Shown one piece after another: positions 51,701 to 59,127 of a stretch of 64,000 bases of DNA; the first letter of the stretch is position 1, and each line of letters begins with the position of its first letter. Both the position numbers and the translations under genes were made by a program. Source of the stretch: Oscillospiraceae bacterium (GTDB lineage Bacteria; Bacillota; Clostridia; Oscillospirales; Ruminococcaceae); the NCBI GenBank assembly GCA_022793675.1, contig JAAWDH010000048.1:27339-91338 (forward strand), given 5' to 3'. The notes below the pieces were generated by a model. The model saw only the letters and a list, made by a program, of their open reading frames with translations. It had not been told where the DNA came from and searched no databases.

Positions 51701-51732
51701 GAAGTCATACCAAACCAAAAAGGGGGGACATT

Positions 51733-51966
51733 ATGAACGGCATTGAACTAAGGTGCGCGAGAATTCGTCGAGGTAAAAGTGCGGCTGACCTGGCAGAGTT
51801 GGTCGGCATATCTTCGATATCGTGGAATCAGCGCGAACGCGGAGAACGAGTCTGCACCTTGCAGGAAGCAGCTCTGGTGAGTAAAGCTCTGGCCCTTACG
51901 GAAACAGAGTTCGCCGATATTTTTTTTGATGGGATATTGCCGTTTCGTAAGAACGACACCATTTAA
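51733..51966 (+). CDS. Cro-like XRE regulator
   Basis: A 77-residue HTH protein (S-A-A-D-L-A-E-L-V-G-I-S-S-I-S-W near 16-31). It is the first gene after the rightward early promoter, where Cro stands. Its partner repressor is divergently encoded. GGGGGGA precedes the ATG. A switch between lysogeny and lysis is the expected role. Confidence 0.85.
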   Translation: MNGIELRCARIRRGKSAADLAELVGISSISWNQRERGERVCTLQEAALVSKALALTETEFADIFFDGILPFRKNDTI

Positions 51967-52006
51967 GCTGTTATCGGAATTATACCATGACGAGGTGAAA
52001 AGATAA

Positions 52007-52519
52007 ATGCCTAAAAGAGCGACGAAAGCTTCTGATAACGTGGTGTATCAAGCACGTATGGAGGCAGCAAAGTGGAATGACAGGCTCGGTTCACGTGAAG
52101 GCGCTTCAGAAGTGACAGGCCTTGACCGTACTCGTATCGCCTACATAGAATTGGGAACAGTTACCCCCTATCCAGAGGAAATCCTGATTCTGGCCGAGTA
52201 TTACAACACTCCCGAACTTTGCAACGATTATTGCTCTCGCCAGTGTCCCATCGGCTGCCGGACAATGGATGCGCTGGAGATAAAAGAATTGGAGGCCGCA
52301 ACCCTTCAGCTTCTTTCAGCAATTCGATCTCTTCCAGAAATCACTGATTCGCTTGTTGATATCGTTGAAGACGGACAGATAGATGAGGACGAGCAGGAAA
52401 CAATGGAGTCCATCCTCTATCGGCTTAGGCAGGCTGCCAACAAGATAAAGGCCTTGGAGCTGGTTTACGAGAAGCGAGTCAGGCTTCATAAAGAGGTGGG
52501 CCGTGGACCGCAGCAATAA
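52007..52519 (+). CDS. XRE-family phage regulator
   Basis: A 170-residue protein with an HTH-like part near 25-60 (G-A-S-E-V-T-G-L-D-R-T-R-I-A-Y-I-E) and a cysteine cluster C-x3-C-x3-C-x3-C near 72-84 (C-N-D-Y-C-S-R-Q-C-P-I-G-C). The C-terminal half is helical. Such proteins are common in the early region of clostridial phages; the target is unknown. GAGGTGAAAAG precedes ATG 52007. Confidence 0.75.
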   Translation: MPKRATKASDNVVYQARMEAAKWNDRLGSREGASEVTGLDRTRIAYIELGTVTPYPEEILILAEYYNTPELCNDYCSRQCPIGCRTMDALEIKELEAATLQLLSAIRSLPEITDSLVDIVEDGQIDEDEQETMESILYRLRQAANKIKALELVYEKRVRLHKEVGRGPQQ

Positions 52520-52649
52520 AGTCGAACTTCTCCAGGAACTTCTGGAGAAAGAGTATGGCATTCGTACCCCAGAACAGTTGGAAAAAGCGATAAGTGAAAT
52601 GTCAAAGATTGATATTTCCTTGTTCCTTACTCCTGCAGCTGGGGACTAG
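52503..52649 (+). CDS. Small phage protein (48 residues)
   Basis: A 48-residue frame starting with GTG 52503, overlapping the end of the previous gene by 17 nt. It contains the pattern Y-G-I-R-T-x-E-Q-L-x-x-A-I and I-D-I-S-L-F, seen in a small family of phage early proteins of unknown role. GAGGTGGG upstream serves as ribosome site. Confidence 0.6.
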   Translation: MDRSNKVELLQELLEKEYGIRTPEQLEKAISEMSKIDISLFLTPAAGD

Positions 52650-52896
52650 TGCAATTTTTTCGGCTCAATTTCACGGGTATAACGAAGCCAATCCGGTCGA
52701 GGAACATATTGAAAAACTGGTTCGGGATGTTTTAGACAGATGGGCGGCAGAAAAGAGCGGACAGGAAGACGTTGGCCGAACTTTGCCGCAGGAATACCTG
52801 TATTTTTGGGGGGATGGCCGCCACAACCATTTTACGATTGAGTATCACGGGCAGGAAGAGTGGGATTGGTCTATGCCGAATCCCTATGAAAACTGA
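52594..52896 (+). CDS. Hypothetical phage protein, start uncertain
   Basis: A frame of up to 100 residues starting at GTG 52594 inside the previous small gene. The convincing part begins after residue 20 (acidic and Trp-rich: D-V-L-D-R-W-A-A-E-K, E-W-D-W-S-M). There is no good start near residue 20, so either the GTG is used or a frameshift from the 48-residue gene feeds it. No family recognised. Confidence 0.5.
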   Translation: MKCQRLIFPCSLLLQLGTSAIFSAQFHGYNEANPVEEHIEKLVRDVLDRWAAEKSGQEDVGRTLPQEYLYFWGDGRHNHFTIEYHGQEEWDWSMPNPYEN

Positions 52897-52909
52897 AGGA
52901 GGGACAGCA

Positions 52910-53137
52910 ATGTGTCAGGAATGCGGGCAGCAGCCCTGCAGCAGTCTTTGCCCAAATGCAGCAGCCGTTTCGGCGATAGGCCGCTGTTCCTACTGCCGGG
53001 AAGCGATAGCTGCCGGCGAGGAATACATAGAGTTTGACGGCGAGCTTTATCATTTGGAATGCTTCGAAGATAATGCCGCAGAAATTCTGATCGAAAATCA
53101 TGGTGCTGTAAAAGGCATCGCAGAAACGGAGTGGTGA
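52910..53137 (+). CDS. Small phage zinc-binding protein
   Basis: A 75-residue protein with cysteine pairs C-x2-C near 2-5, C-x3-C near 10-14, C-S-Y-C near 27-30 and a following L-Y-H-L-E-C near 46-51, so it likely binds zinc through Cys and His. Upstream GGAGGGA. It is next to the broken nuclease gene. Confidence 0.65.
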   Translation: MCQECGQQPCSSLCPNAAAVSAIGRCSYCREAIAAGEEYIEFDGELYHLECFEDNAAEILIENHGAVKGIAETEW

Positions 53138-53139
53138 AA

Positions 53140-53745
53140 ATGGAGATTAAAGTATTTCCGGAGCTGACTTTTGAATCTTCAGATCATACCTATCATTTGG
53201 ATGGTTTGATGGTTCCCAGTGTCACGACGCTGATGAAACCCTTGTGATCAGCTTATTATCACGGCATCAATACGGCGGTTCTTGACAATGCGGCGAAACG
53301 CGGCACCGCTGTCCATTCTGCCATAGACACCTATGTCCAGTTTGGCATCACCGACGTGGAGCCGGAGTTTGAAGGGTACTTTAACGCTTTCTTATCCTGG
53401 ATGAGAGACTTTGACGTAAAGCCTTATGCTACAGAAAGCAGAACCTACCATAAAACGCTTAGGTATGCCGGAACTGTAGATATGAGCTGTGCAGAAAATG
53501 GGATTGATACGCTGGTCGATTTCAAAACCACCTCATCCTTTTCGGCTATGCTTTGCGGCGTACAATTAGAGGCTTATATCCGAGCTCAGGAAAGCCATGA
53601 CATTAGGTATGAAAACCGTGCAGTTATTCATCTCAGAAGCGATGGCACTTACCAGCGCCGCACCGATTTTCCGCCCAGCTTGGAATGCTGGAAGGTGTTT
53701 GCTTCTTTGCTGAATGTCTCCGGATTCATAGAAAAATATCGATAG
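53140..53745 (+). pseudogene. Phage PD-(D/E)XK exonuclease (RecB/RecE-like) with internal TGA
   Basis: The frame 53140-53745 encodes about 200 residues of a Cas4/RecB-like nuclease. A histidine segment (T-Y-H-L near 17-20), V-T-T-L-M-K-P-L near 28-35, the glycine-rich G-T-A-V-H-S-A-I near 53-60, A-G-T-V-D-M-S near 111-117 and the catalytic V-D-F-K-T-T near 127-132 are all present. An in-frame TGA at 53245-53247 interrupts it after codon 35, where relatives have Ser. The frame reopens directly, and an in-frame GTG at 53356 begins the C-terminal part that includes the V-D-x-x and D-F-K residues but not the earlier H. A nonsense mutation is more likely than recoding, as other genes here end in TGA. 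Confidence 0.75.
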
Positions 53746-53756
53746 GAGGAATCCAT

Positions 53757-54476
53757 ATGCCCGAAATGACAAACGAAATTATACTCTTGCCCGCAGAATC
53801 CCTCAGTCCCTGCAGCGAACAAACTCTGCAGGCTGAAGCGGCTGCTCTGGAAATTCGCGCAGGCACTTTAGTAGTGTCTGACGATCAGGAATATCAGGAA
53901 GCTGCAGAATTTGCCCGAATGCTGAAAACAAAAGCCGGCGAAATCACTGCCTTTTTTAAGCCGATGAAGGATTCGGCTCACAAAGCACATAAGCAGGTAT
54001 GTGACCGCGAAAAGGAAATGCTGGCTCCTTTGGCTAAAGCAGAAAAAGTCATCAAACAGGCAATGTCCAGCTATCTTGATGAGCAGGAAAAGCGCCGAAA
54101 GGCAGCCGAAGCTTCTGCTCGTCTGGCTGTCCAAGCAGAAGCAGAAAAGCTTCTTTGCCAGGCTGTTGCGCTGGAAGCACAGGGCAGAATATCAGAAGCT
54201 GACGCCATTGTCGACGAAGCGGAAATTATCGAAGAGGCAGCAGGTTCAGTGGCAGTCGGCTTTTCTATGCCCAGCGTGAAGGGCGTCAGTTCCAGCAGAG
54301 ATTGGGAGATTGAATCGATTGATCCGGCTAAAGTTCCGGATACAGTCAATGGTTCGGTTATCCGCCCTGTTGACGAGAAAGCAGTGATGCGCATTATTCG
54401 CGCCAGCAAAGGCACAATCCAGATCCCCGGCATCAAGTATAAAGCTGCCACCAAAATGAGCATCAGGAGGTTATAG
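53757..54476 (+). CDS. Phage recombination-associated coiled-coil protein
   Basis: A 239-residue protein. Residues 60-150 form a long charged coiled coil (E-K-E-M-L-A-P-L-A-K-A-E-K-V-I-K-Q-A), and the last 70 residues include I-P-G-I-K-Y. It lies between the nuclease and the Bet annealase, where phages often have a Gam-like or host-nuclease-inhibiting protein. Its role is not shown. AGGAGG precedes ATG 53757. Confidence 0.7.
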   Translation: MPEMTNEIILLPAESLSPCSEQTLQAEAAALEIRAGTLVVSDDQEYQEAAEFARMLKTKAGEITAFFKPMKDSAHKAHKQVCDREKEMLAPLAKAEKVIKQAMSSYLDEQEKRRKAAEASARLAVQAEAEKLLCQAVALEAQGRISEADAIVDEAEIIEEAAGSVAVGFSMPSVKGVSSSRDWEIESIDPAKVPDTVNGSVIRPVDEKAVMRIIRASKGTIQIPGIKYKAATKMSIRRL

Positions 54477-54478
54477 TA

Positions 54479-55351
54479 ATGGCTAATGAGTTATCTCGTG
54501 TTGAGTATCAGTCCATCTCCGGCATTTCTGTTACCTTAGATGCAGATACCGTTATCAAGTACTGCACTAGGGGCAACGGAGATATTACACCACAGGAAGT
54601 AGCGCTGTTTCTCCGCACCTGTCAGGCTAAACGGCTTGACCCCTTGGAGAATGGTGAGGTGTATCTTATTAAGTATGACAACGCCAAGCCCGCCCAGATT
54701 GTTGTAGGTAAACACGCTTATCTCCGCAGAGCTGACAGAAACCCGGAATACCGCGGGAAGAAAAGCGGCATCGTTATTGTCCGGGACGGCAAGGTCATCC
54801 AGAAGGAAGGCTACTGTCTGTATAAGATTCTGAATGAGACGCTCATCGGCGGCTGGTGCCGGGTGTTTCGCCGGCGGGCCGGGGCCGATGTTGATGAGGA
54901 GTTCTACCGGGAAGTGGCTTTGGAGGAGTACAGCAGTGGCCAAGCCAACTGGAAGGTGAAACCCGCCACCATGATTGAAAAGGTTGCTGTCAGCCAATGC
55001 CTGCGGGATGCTTTTCCCAACGACTATGAAGGGCTTTACTCCGAAGATGAGATGGTTGCAGCTGGTACAATACCGGCAGAAGGCTATGTCGTTTCAGATT
55101 CTGGTTCTCTTCCAGAAAAAGCTTTGGAAGATTCGCCTATTGATGAAGAGCAGCGTAAATCGCTTTTCCGGCTGGCTCGTAAATATTTCAGCGAAGATAC
55201 AGTCAACGATGTGCTGAAAGGGATTATTGGCGAATTTGGTCTCAGCAGCACCAAAAATATGACAGTCAGCGTTTACAAGCAGGTGATCAGCCGTTTAGCT
55301 GATACTGCTGGGCACAATGACGCAGAACCTCCGTCTGGTTCTCAGCAGTAA
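54479..55351 (+). CDS. Phage recombination protein Bet (RecT-like annealase)
   Basis: A 290-residue single-strand annealing protein. Diagnostic blocks are T-P-Q-E-V-A-L-F-L-R-T-C-Q near 38-50, L-D-P-L-E-N-G-E-V-Y near 55-64, I-V-V-G-K-H-A-Y-L-R-R near 74-84 and P-A-T-M-I-E-K-V-A near 161-169, all found in the Bet/RecT family. It anneals complementary strands made by a partner exonuclease. Here the exonuclease gene upstream is broken. AGGAGG precedes the ATG. Confidence 0.92.
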   Translation: MANELSRVEYQSISGISVTLDADTVIKYCTRGNGDITPQEVALFLRTCQAKRLDPLENGEVYLIKYDNAKPAQIVVGKHAYLRRADRNPEYRGKKSGIVIVRDGKVIQKEGYCLYKILNETLIGGWCRVFRRRAGADVDEEFYREVALEEYSSGQANWKVKPATMIEKVAVSQCLRDAFPNDYEGLYSEDEMVAAGTIPAEGYVVSDSGSLPEKALEDSPIDEEQRKSLFRLARKYFSEDTVNDVLKGIIGEFGLSSTKNMTVSVYKQVISRLADTAGHNDAEPPSGSQQ

Positions 55352-55406
55352 ACAGCTGGGGAGGGCGGACATCCGCTCTCCCTTTTGACAAAGAAGGTGG
55401 AACGGA

Positions 55407-56153
55407 ATGGCGTGGATAAGTATTCATGAAGATGTTATCGGGCCGAAGCTGCGGGAATTTTCAAAGCTATCCGGGCTTTCCCGAAACGAGGCGCTGGGGT
55501 CGCTGGTAGTCTTATGGCTTTGGGGCATAAAGAATGCTGATCAAAGCGGCCTTGTTATCAGTGCTGACAAGAGAGACATTTCCAATATTATTTCTGCTGG
55601 CCTTTCAGGCTCTGCAGATGCTTTTGCAGTAATTGAGTGTATGATAAAATCTGGATGGATTGATGAAGAAGACGGTGCTTTGTATCTGCACGACTGGGAT
55701 GAATGGCAGGAGTTTTGGTATCGCTATATTTCGCGAAAGGAAAAAGACACCGCCAGGAAACGGAAATCCCGCGAAACTGCAGGGCGCAAGCCGGCCGAAG
55801 CGGTTTCGGCTTCTTCGGAGATAGAACCAGAACCCTCGGCTCCCAAGGCCAAAGCTAAACAGGCAAAGGTTAAGTATGCTGAATTCGTCAGCATGACTGA
55901 ACGTGAATACCAGCGTCTTGTTGAAGACTACGGCGAACCAGCCGTCCTCAAATTTATCGAAATCCTTGACAATTACAAAGGCTCTAAGGGCAAGACATAC
56001 AAAAATGATTACCGAGCTATCTTGAGCTGGGTAATCGAAAAAGTAAGAAAAGAATTTCCAAGTCTGATTAAAGTCCAGTCATCTTCGGAAGAAGAGAGTC
56101 TTTTTGCAGATTGGGAAAGTGAATGGAGTGAAAGCGATGATGGGTATTGCTGA
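55407..56153 (+). CDS. Phage replisome organizer
   Basis: A 248-residue protein with a winged-helix N-terminus (I-S-I-H-E-D-V-I-G-P-K-L-R near 4-16, then N-E-A-L-G-S-L-V-V-L-W-L-W-G) and a charged linker near 110-155. The C-terminal half has a DnaD-like helical pattern. It would recognise the origin and recruit the DnaC-like loader, which starts inside its 3' end (17-nt overlap). No origin was identified with certainty. Confidence 0.8.
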   Translation: MAWISIHEDVIGPKLREFSKLSGLSRNEALGSLVVLWLWGIKNADQSGLVISADKRDISNIISAGLSGSADAFAVIECMIKSGWIDEEDGALYLHDWDEWQEFWYRYISRKEKDTARKRKSRETAGRKPAEAVSASSEIEPEPSAPKAKAKQAKVKYAEFVSMTEREYQRLVEDYGEPAVLKFIEILDNYKGSKGKTYKNDYRAILSWVIEKVRKEFPSLIKVQSSSEEESLFADWESEWSESDDGYC

Positions 56154-57009
56154 AGCGTTCGGGCGGTATGTTCAAGGTGCATTGGATGGTAATCCGCCCC
56201 TGGAAGGTGATTACCTTGATGAAGAAGGGCTGCTTGTCTGCGGTAAATGTCACACCAGACGGCAGGCGGTTATTGACTTTCCGCCTGCTCCTAACGGGAA
56301 AATGCTGGTACCGGTGATTTGCGACTGCCGTAAAGCCGCAGAGCAGGCAGAAGCAGAAGAAAAACAGCGGCTTAAGGATATGGAGGTCATCCAGAAGCTT
56401 AAAAAGCAAAGCCTTATGGACAGCAGGCTGGAAGAAGCTTCTTTTGACACATTTAAGGTTGTTAAGCACAATGAGCGGCAGTTTCGTATCTGTAAGCGCT
56501 ATGCAGATGCCTTTGACGAAATGCTGGCTCGCAATCAAGGGCTGCTGCTCTTCGGCGGCGTTGGAACGGGAAAGACATTTGCGGCGGCTTGTATTGCCAA
56601 CCATCTTCTTGGCAGGCGCGTCCCAGTAATAATGACCTCGTTTATACGGCTGCTGGATTCCATGCAGAGCTTCAGGGAAGAAGACGGCATTTTGATTGGA
56701 CGGCTGAACAGAGCAAGGCTTCTAATCATCGACGATCTAGGTGCTGAGCGGGGAACAGACTTTGCGTTAGAAAAGGTATACAGTATCATTGACAGTCGAT
56801 ATCGTGCAAAGCTTCCGATTATTCTCACAACCAACATGAGCTATGAGGATATGAAGAAGAATGCAGATATACGATATGCCCGTATCTATGACCGCATTTT
56901 TGAATCCTGCTACCCGCTGCAGTTTTCGGGTTTGTCATGGCGAAAAGGGGAAGCCGTACGTCGTTACGAAGAAATGACCTCTTTTTTGGAAGGCAGGAAT
57001 GAAGTTTGA
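56137..57009 (+). CDS. DnaC/IstB-like helicase loader
   Basis: A 290-residue AAA+ ATPase. Walker A is F-G-G-V-G-T-G-K-T near 141-149, Walker B L-I-I-D-D-L-G-A-E near 198-206, and the sensor region has I-L-T-T-N near 230. A CxxC motif near residues 36-39 (C-G-K-C) suggests a zinc-binding N-terminus. It loads the replicative helicase. The start A-T-G at 56137 overlaps the organizer gene by 17 nt. Confidence 0.9.
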   Translation: MMGIAEAFGRYVQGALDGNPPLEGDYLDEEGLLVCGKCHTRRQAVIDFPPAPNGKMLVPVICDCRKAAEQAEAEEKQRLKDMEVIQKLKKQSLMDSRLEEASFDTFKVVKHNERQFRICKRYADAFDEMLARNQGLLLFGGVGTGKTFAAACIANHLLGRRVPVIMTSFIRLLDSMQSFREEDGILIGRLNRARLLIIDDLGAERGTDFALEKVYSIIDSRYRAKLPIILTTNMSYEDMKKNADIRYARIYDRIFESCYPLQFSGLSWRKGEAVRRYEEMTSFLEGRNEV

Positions 57010-57022
57010 AGGAGGATGGAAG

Positions 57023-57379
57023 ATGCCAAAAGGACTGCAGCCCAGACGCGGCGATATTTTCATGGCAGACCTTGCCAGAGACCCGCTTACTAAACGCAGC
57101 GGTATCCTCCCTGTTTTGATTGTCCAAAATGACTATGGCAATGCCAACAGCGGAAGCGTTATTGCTGTCATCATTACCAGCAGTCTCAAAAAGCCCTTGC
57201 CTACTCATGTGCCATTATCCAGGTATCACGGAGTAAAGAAACCCAGTACAGCTCTCTGCGAGCATATTATCACGATTGATAAAGGCTGTCTGCTCAATCA
57301 GCTGGGTACGATCGTCCATACTGAGGCGGAAGAACAGATCAATGCTGCACTGAAGGTAAGCTTAGGAATTCGGTCATAA
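57023..57379 (+). CDS. PemK/MazF-family endoribonuclease toxin
   Basis: A 118-residue toxin-fold protein with R-R-G-D-I-F near 8-13, P-V-L-I-V-Q-N near 30-36, the I-I-T-S near 51-54 and the C-E-H-I-I-T-I-D-K near 79-87. MazF/PemK enzymes cut single-stranded RNA at short motifs. No antitoxin frame of suitable size lies directly upstream or downstream. GGAGG is 7 nt before ATG 57023. In phages it may act in host takeover or stability. Confidence 0.8.
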   Translation: MPKGLQPRRGDIFMADLARDPLTKRSGILPVLIVQNDYGNANSGSVIAVIITSSLKKPLPTHVPLSRYHGVKKPSTALCEHIITIDKGCLLNQLGTIVHTEAEEQINAALKVSLGIRS

Positions 57380-57403
57380 AAAATACGACCCCGCCCTCAT
57401 GAG

Positions 57404-57456
57404 GAGGCAGAGCCGCTGTAACATCTCACAATTGTTATTATAGCGTGATCTGCCTC
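57404..57456 (+). promoter_or_regulatory. Long imperfect stem-loop after the toxin gene
   Basis: GAGGCAGA (57404-57411) pairs with TCTGCCTC (57449-57456), with further inner pairing (CGCT/AGCG, TAACA/TGTTA), in a 120-nt gene gap. It may be a terminator-like or RNA-processing element; no T-run is present. Confidence 0.45.
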
Positions 57457-57499
57457 AAAAGTCAAGACCATTTTCAGCTAAATTAGGAGGGTTAAGGGT

Positions 57500-58069
57500 A
57501 TGAAGAAAAAAGCCGAAACCACAATTACTGCAGAGCAGCGCCGAGAAATTGCCAGCATCGCTTCTCAGATTGCCATTGAAAAGTACCGCAAAGAAGCCGA
57601 ACAGGCTAAAGAAGAACGGCGGGACAAGCGTCTTCACAACACCAAGCTGCTGATGGAGAAGTACAGGGGCTTTGTGATTCACAGCCAGAGTGCAGTTTAT
57701 GATGCCGCTCAGGTTCGCGATGATTTTGACCTTGAAGAACTGCTGGATATCATGAATCACAGCAGTGAAGTAGGGCCCAGAGAACTTGCAGTCGTCAGTG
57801 TTCAGGAAAGCGCGGCCAAAACCCGTATCCTGGTTCACCACATAGACCGTATGCTGGATTATTTCAAGTATTGCTGCGAGCATTCTCCCAAACCGGAGGA
57901 TGCTCGCAGGTATCGGGTGATTTATTATTCCTACATTGCCGAAGAGTCAGAGCAAAAAACTTTTCAGCAGCTGGCCGAAGAGGAAAACGTGGACATCAGC
58001 ACCATATATAAAGACCACAGAGCAGCTATCCAGCAGATGAGCGCCCTCATTTTCGGCTATATCGATTGA
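57500..58069 (+). CDS. ArpU-like phage transcriptional regulator
   Basis: A 189-residue protein with long helices and a C-terminal sigma-like HTH (T-F-Q-Q-L-A-E-E-E-N-V-D-I-S-T-I-Y-K-D-H near 155-174). ArpU-type proteins control late genes in phages of Firmicutes. The position between the early and late regions fits. TAGGAGG precedes the ATG. Confidence 0.78.
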   Translation: MKKKAETTITAEQRREIASIASQIAIEKYRKEAEQAKEERRDKRLHNTKLLMEKYRGFVIHSQSAVYDAAQVRDDFDLEELLDIMNHSSEVGPRELAVVSVQESAAKTRILVHHIDRMLDYFKYCCEHSPKPEDARRYRVIYYSYIAEESEQKTFQQLAEEENVDISTIYKDHRAAIQQMSALIFGYID

Positions 58070-58090
58070 AAAAACGCTTAATCTCCCGTG

Positions 58091-58121
58091 CAAATGAGCC
58101 ATTTCCGAAATGGCTCATTTG
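58091..58121 (+). terminator. Perfect hairpin after the ArpU-like gene
   Basis: Two 14-nt perfect arms (58091-58104 and 58108-58121) around CCG, followed by TTGTATAAATTTAAA. It probably ends the early transcript. Confidence 0.75.
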
Positions 58122-58285
58122 TTGTATAAATTTAAATAGTTAATATTACATTAATAAAAGAAAAATCGATTGACTCAAATAAGTTTAGTGTGGGATAATA
58201 AAATTAGGAGGTAAAACAAAAACATAAAAGCCTCTGGTAGGCTGAAAATGGTCAGATCGTCATCTTACGGAAAGGAAGGCTTAAA

Positions 58286-58459
58286 ATGAGTACCTACCAA
58301 ATTTATCAGATTTTAAGGATTGCCACTGACGCTTTGGGGGATTCGTTTGATATGAAAACGATGGATGCCGATACCTTATCTGGTGTCCTTGATATTCTCA
58401 CCATGCTGCAGTCCAAACTTTCACACGAAGTCGAAGAAGGAGGTTTTAAGTATGCGTAA
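58286..58459 (+). CDS. Small phage protein (57 residues)
   Basis: A 57-residue helical frame starting with ATG 58286 behind AAAGGAAGG. Its last 8 nt (ATGCGTAA) contain the start of the next gene, so both are translationally coupled. No family. Confidence 0.6.
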   Translation: MSTYQIYQILRIATDALGDSFDMKTMDADTLSGVLDILTMLQSKLSHEVEEGGFKYA

Positions 58460-59000
58460 AAGTCTTCAGATTCGCTATCTCAGAGCATCGCAATATCTTA
58501 TCAAAAAGAATGACCAATATGCCGTTCGGGTATCCGCTCAGAGCGATGGCATCTACGTTTGCCTCGTAGACCTTGCTGAATGCTGCGGTTATGACAACCC
58601 CACAAAGATTTCCCAGCGCCTTCAGATCCGGAAGGTTAAAATTGGAATTCATCACAAGAATGAGCGAAGACTCAGCAGCAAGTCCAGCCCAGCATGGTGT
58701 ATTGGCCTCGCAGACGCAGTTGAGTTTGTAAAAGAGCGTGCGCTTGACAACCAGTTTAAAAAATGGTTTGTCAGTTGTACAGACGAACTGAGGGAACTAT
58801 CTGTTCAAGCCCCAACCGATCTGTTGTGGCCATCTCAGTCCGCCATCCACGAAACTATTCAGCCGCTTCGGTCCAGCCGTAAAACAGCAGCAGCACAGCT
58901 TCTTTATGGCGTAAATATCACCCTAAGCCAAATTGACAAACTGATTGTAGAGCTGTTAGCTCTGAAAGACCAGATTTTAACAGCAGCGGATATTTCTTGA
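58452..59000 (+). CDS. BRO-like phage protein
   Basis: A 182-residue protein. Its N-terminal 100 residues (I-Y-V-C-L-V-D-L-A-E-C-C-G-Y near 35-48, W-C-I-G-L-A-D-A-V-E-F-V near 85-96) have the pattern of BRO-N type DNA-binding domains of phage antirepressors. No ANT domain is seen. AGGAGG lies 8 nt upstream. The role may be regulatory. Confidence 0.5.
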   Translation: MRKSLQIRYLRASQYLIKKNDQYAVRVSAQSDGIYVCLVDLAECCGYDNPTKISQRLQIRKVKIGIHHKNERRLSSKSSPAWCIGLADAVEFVKERALDNQFKKWFVSCTDELRELSVQAPTDLLWPSQSAIHETIQPLRSSRKTAAAQLLYGVNITLSQIDKLIVELLALKDQILTAADIS

Positions 59001-59022
59001 GACTCACGCCAAAAAGACGCCA

Positions 59023-59052
59023 TTGACACTCCAAACACCTCCATGCTATAAT
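59023..59052 (+). promoter_or_regulatory. Promoter directly ahead of a terminator
   Basis: TTGACA at 59023-59028, 18-nt spacer, TATAAT at 59047-59052. The only thing downstream before position 59103 is a strong terminator hairpin. Confidence 0.65.
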
Positions 59053-59060
59053 GTAAAGTG

Positions 59061-59103
59061 AAAAAGCCCGCTGGATTCCCGATAGGTTTCCAGCGGGCTT
59101 TTT
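59061..59103. terminator. Bidirectional terminator
   Basis: A perfect 14-bp stem (59061-59074 with 59090-59103), arms ending in AAAAA/TTTTT, so it acts for both strands. It ends the leftward nuclease-like gene. Confidence 0.9.
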
Positions 59104-59127
59104 CATCCTCCGTTTTTGTTTAATTCG

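Noticed and set aside
53245..53247. Selenocysteine or genetic-code change at the internal TGA
   Set aside because: Neighbouring phage genes use TGA as stop, no SECIS-like hairpin is visible downstream and the position matches Ser in relatives.
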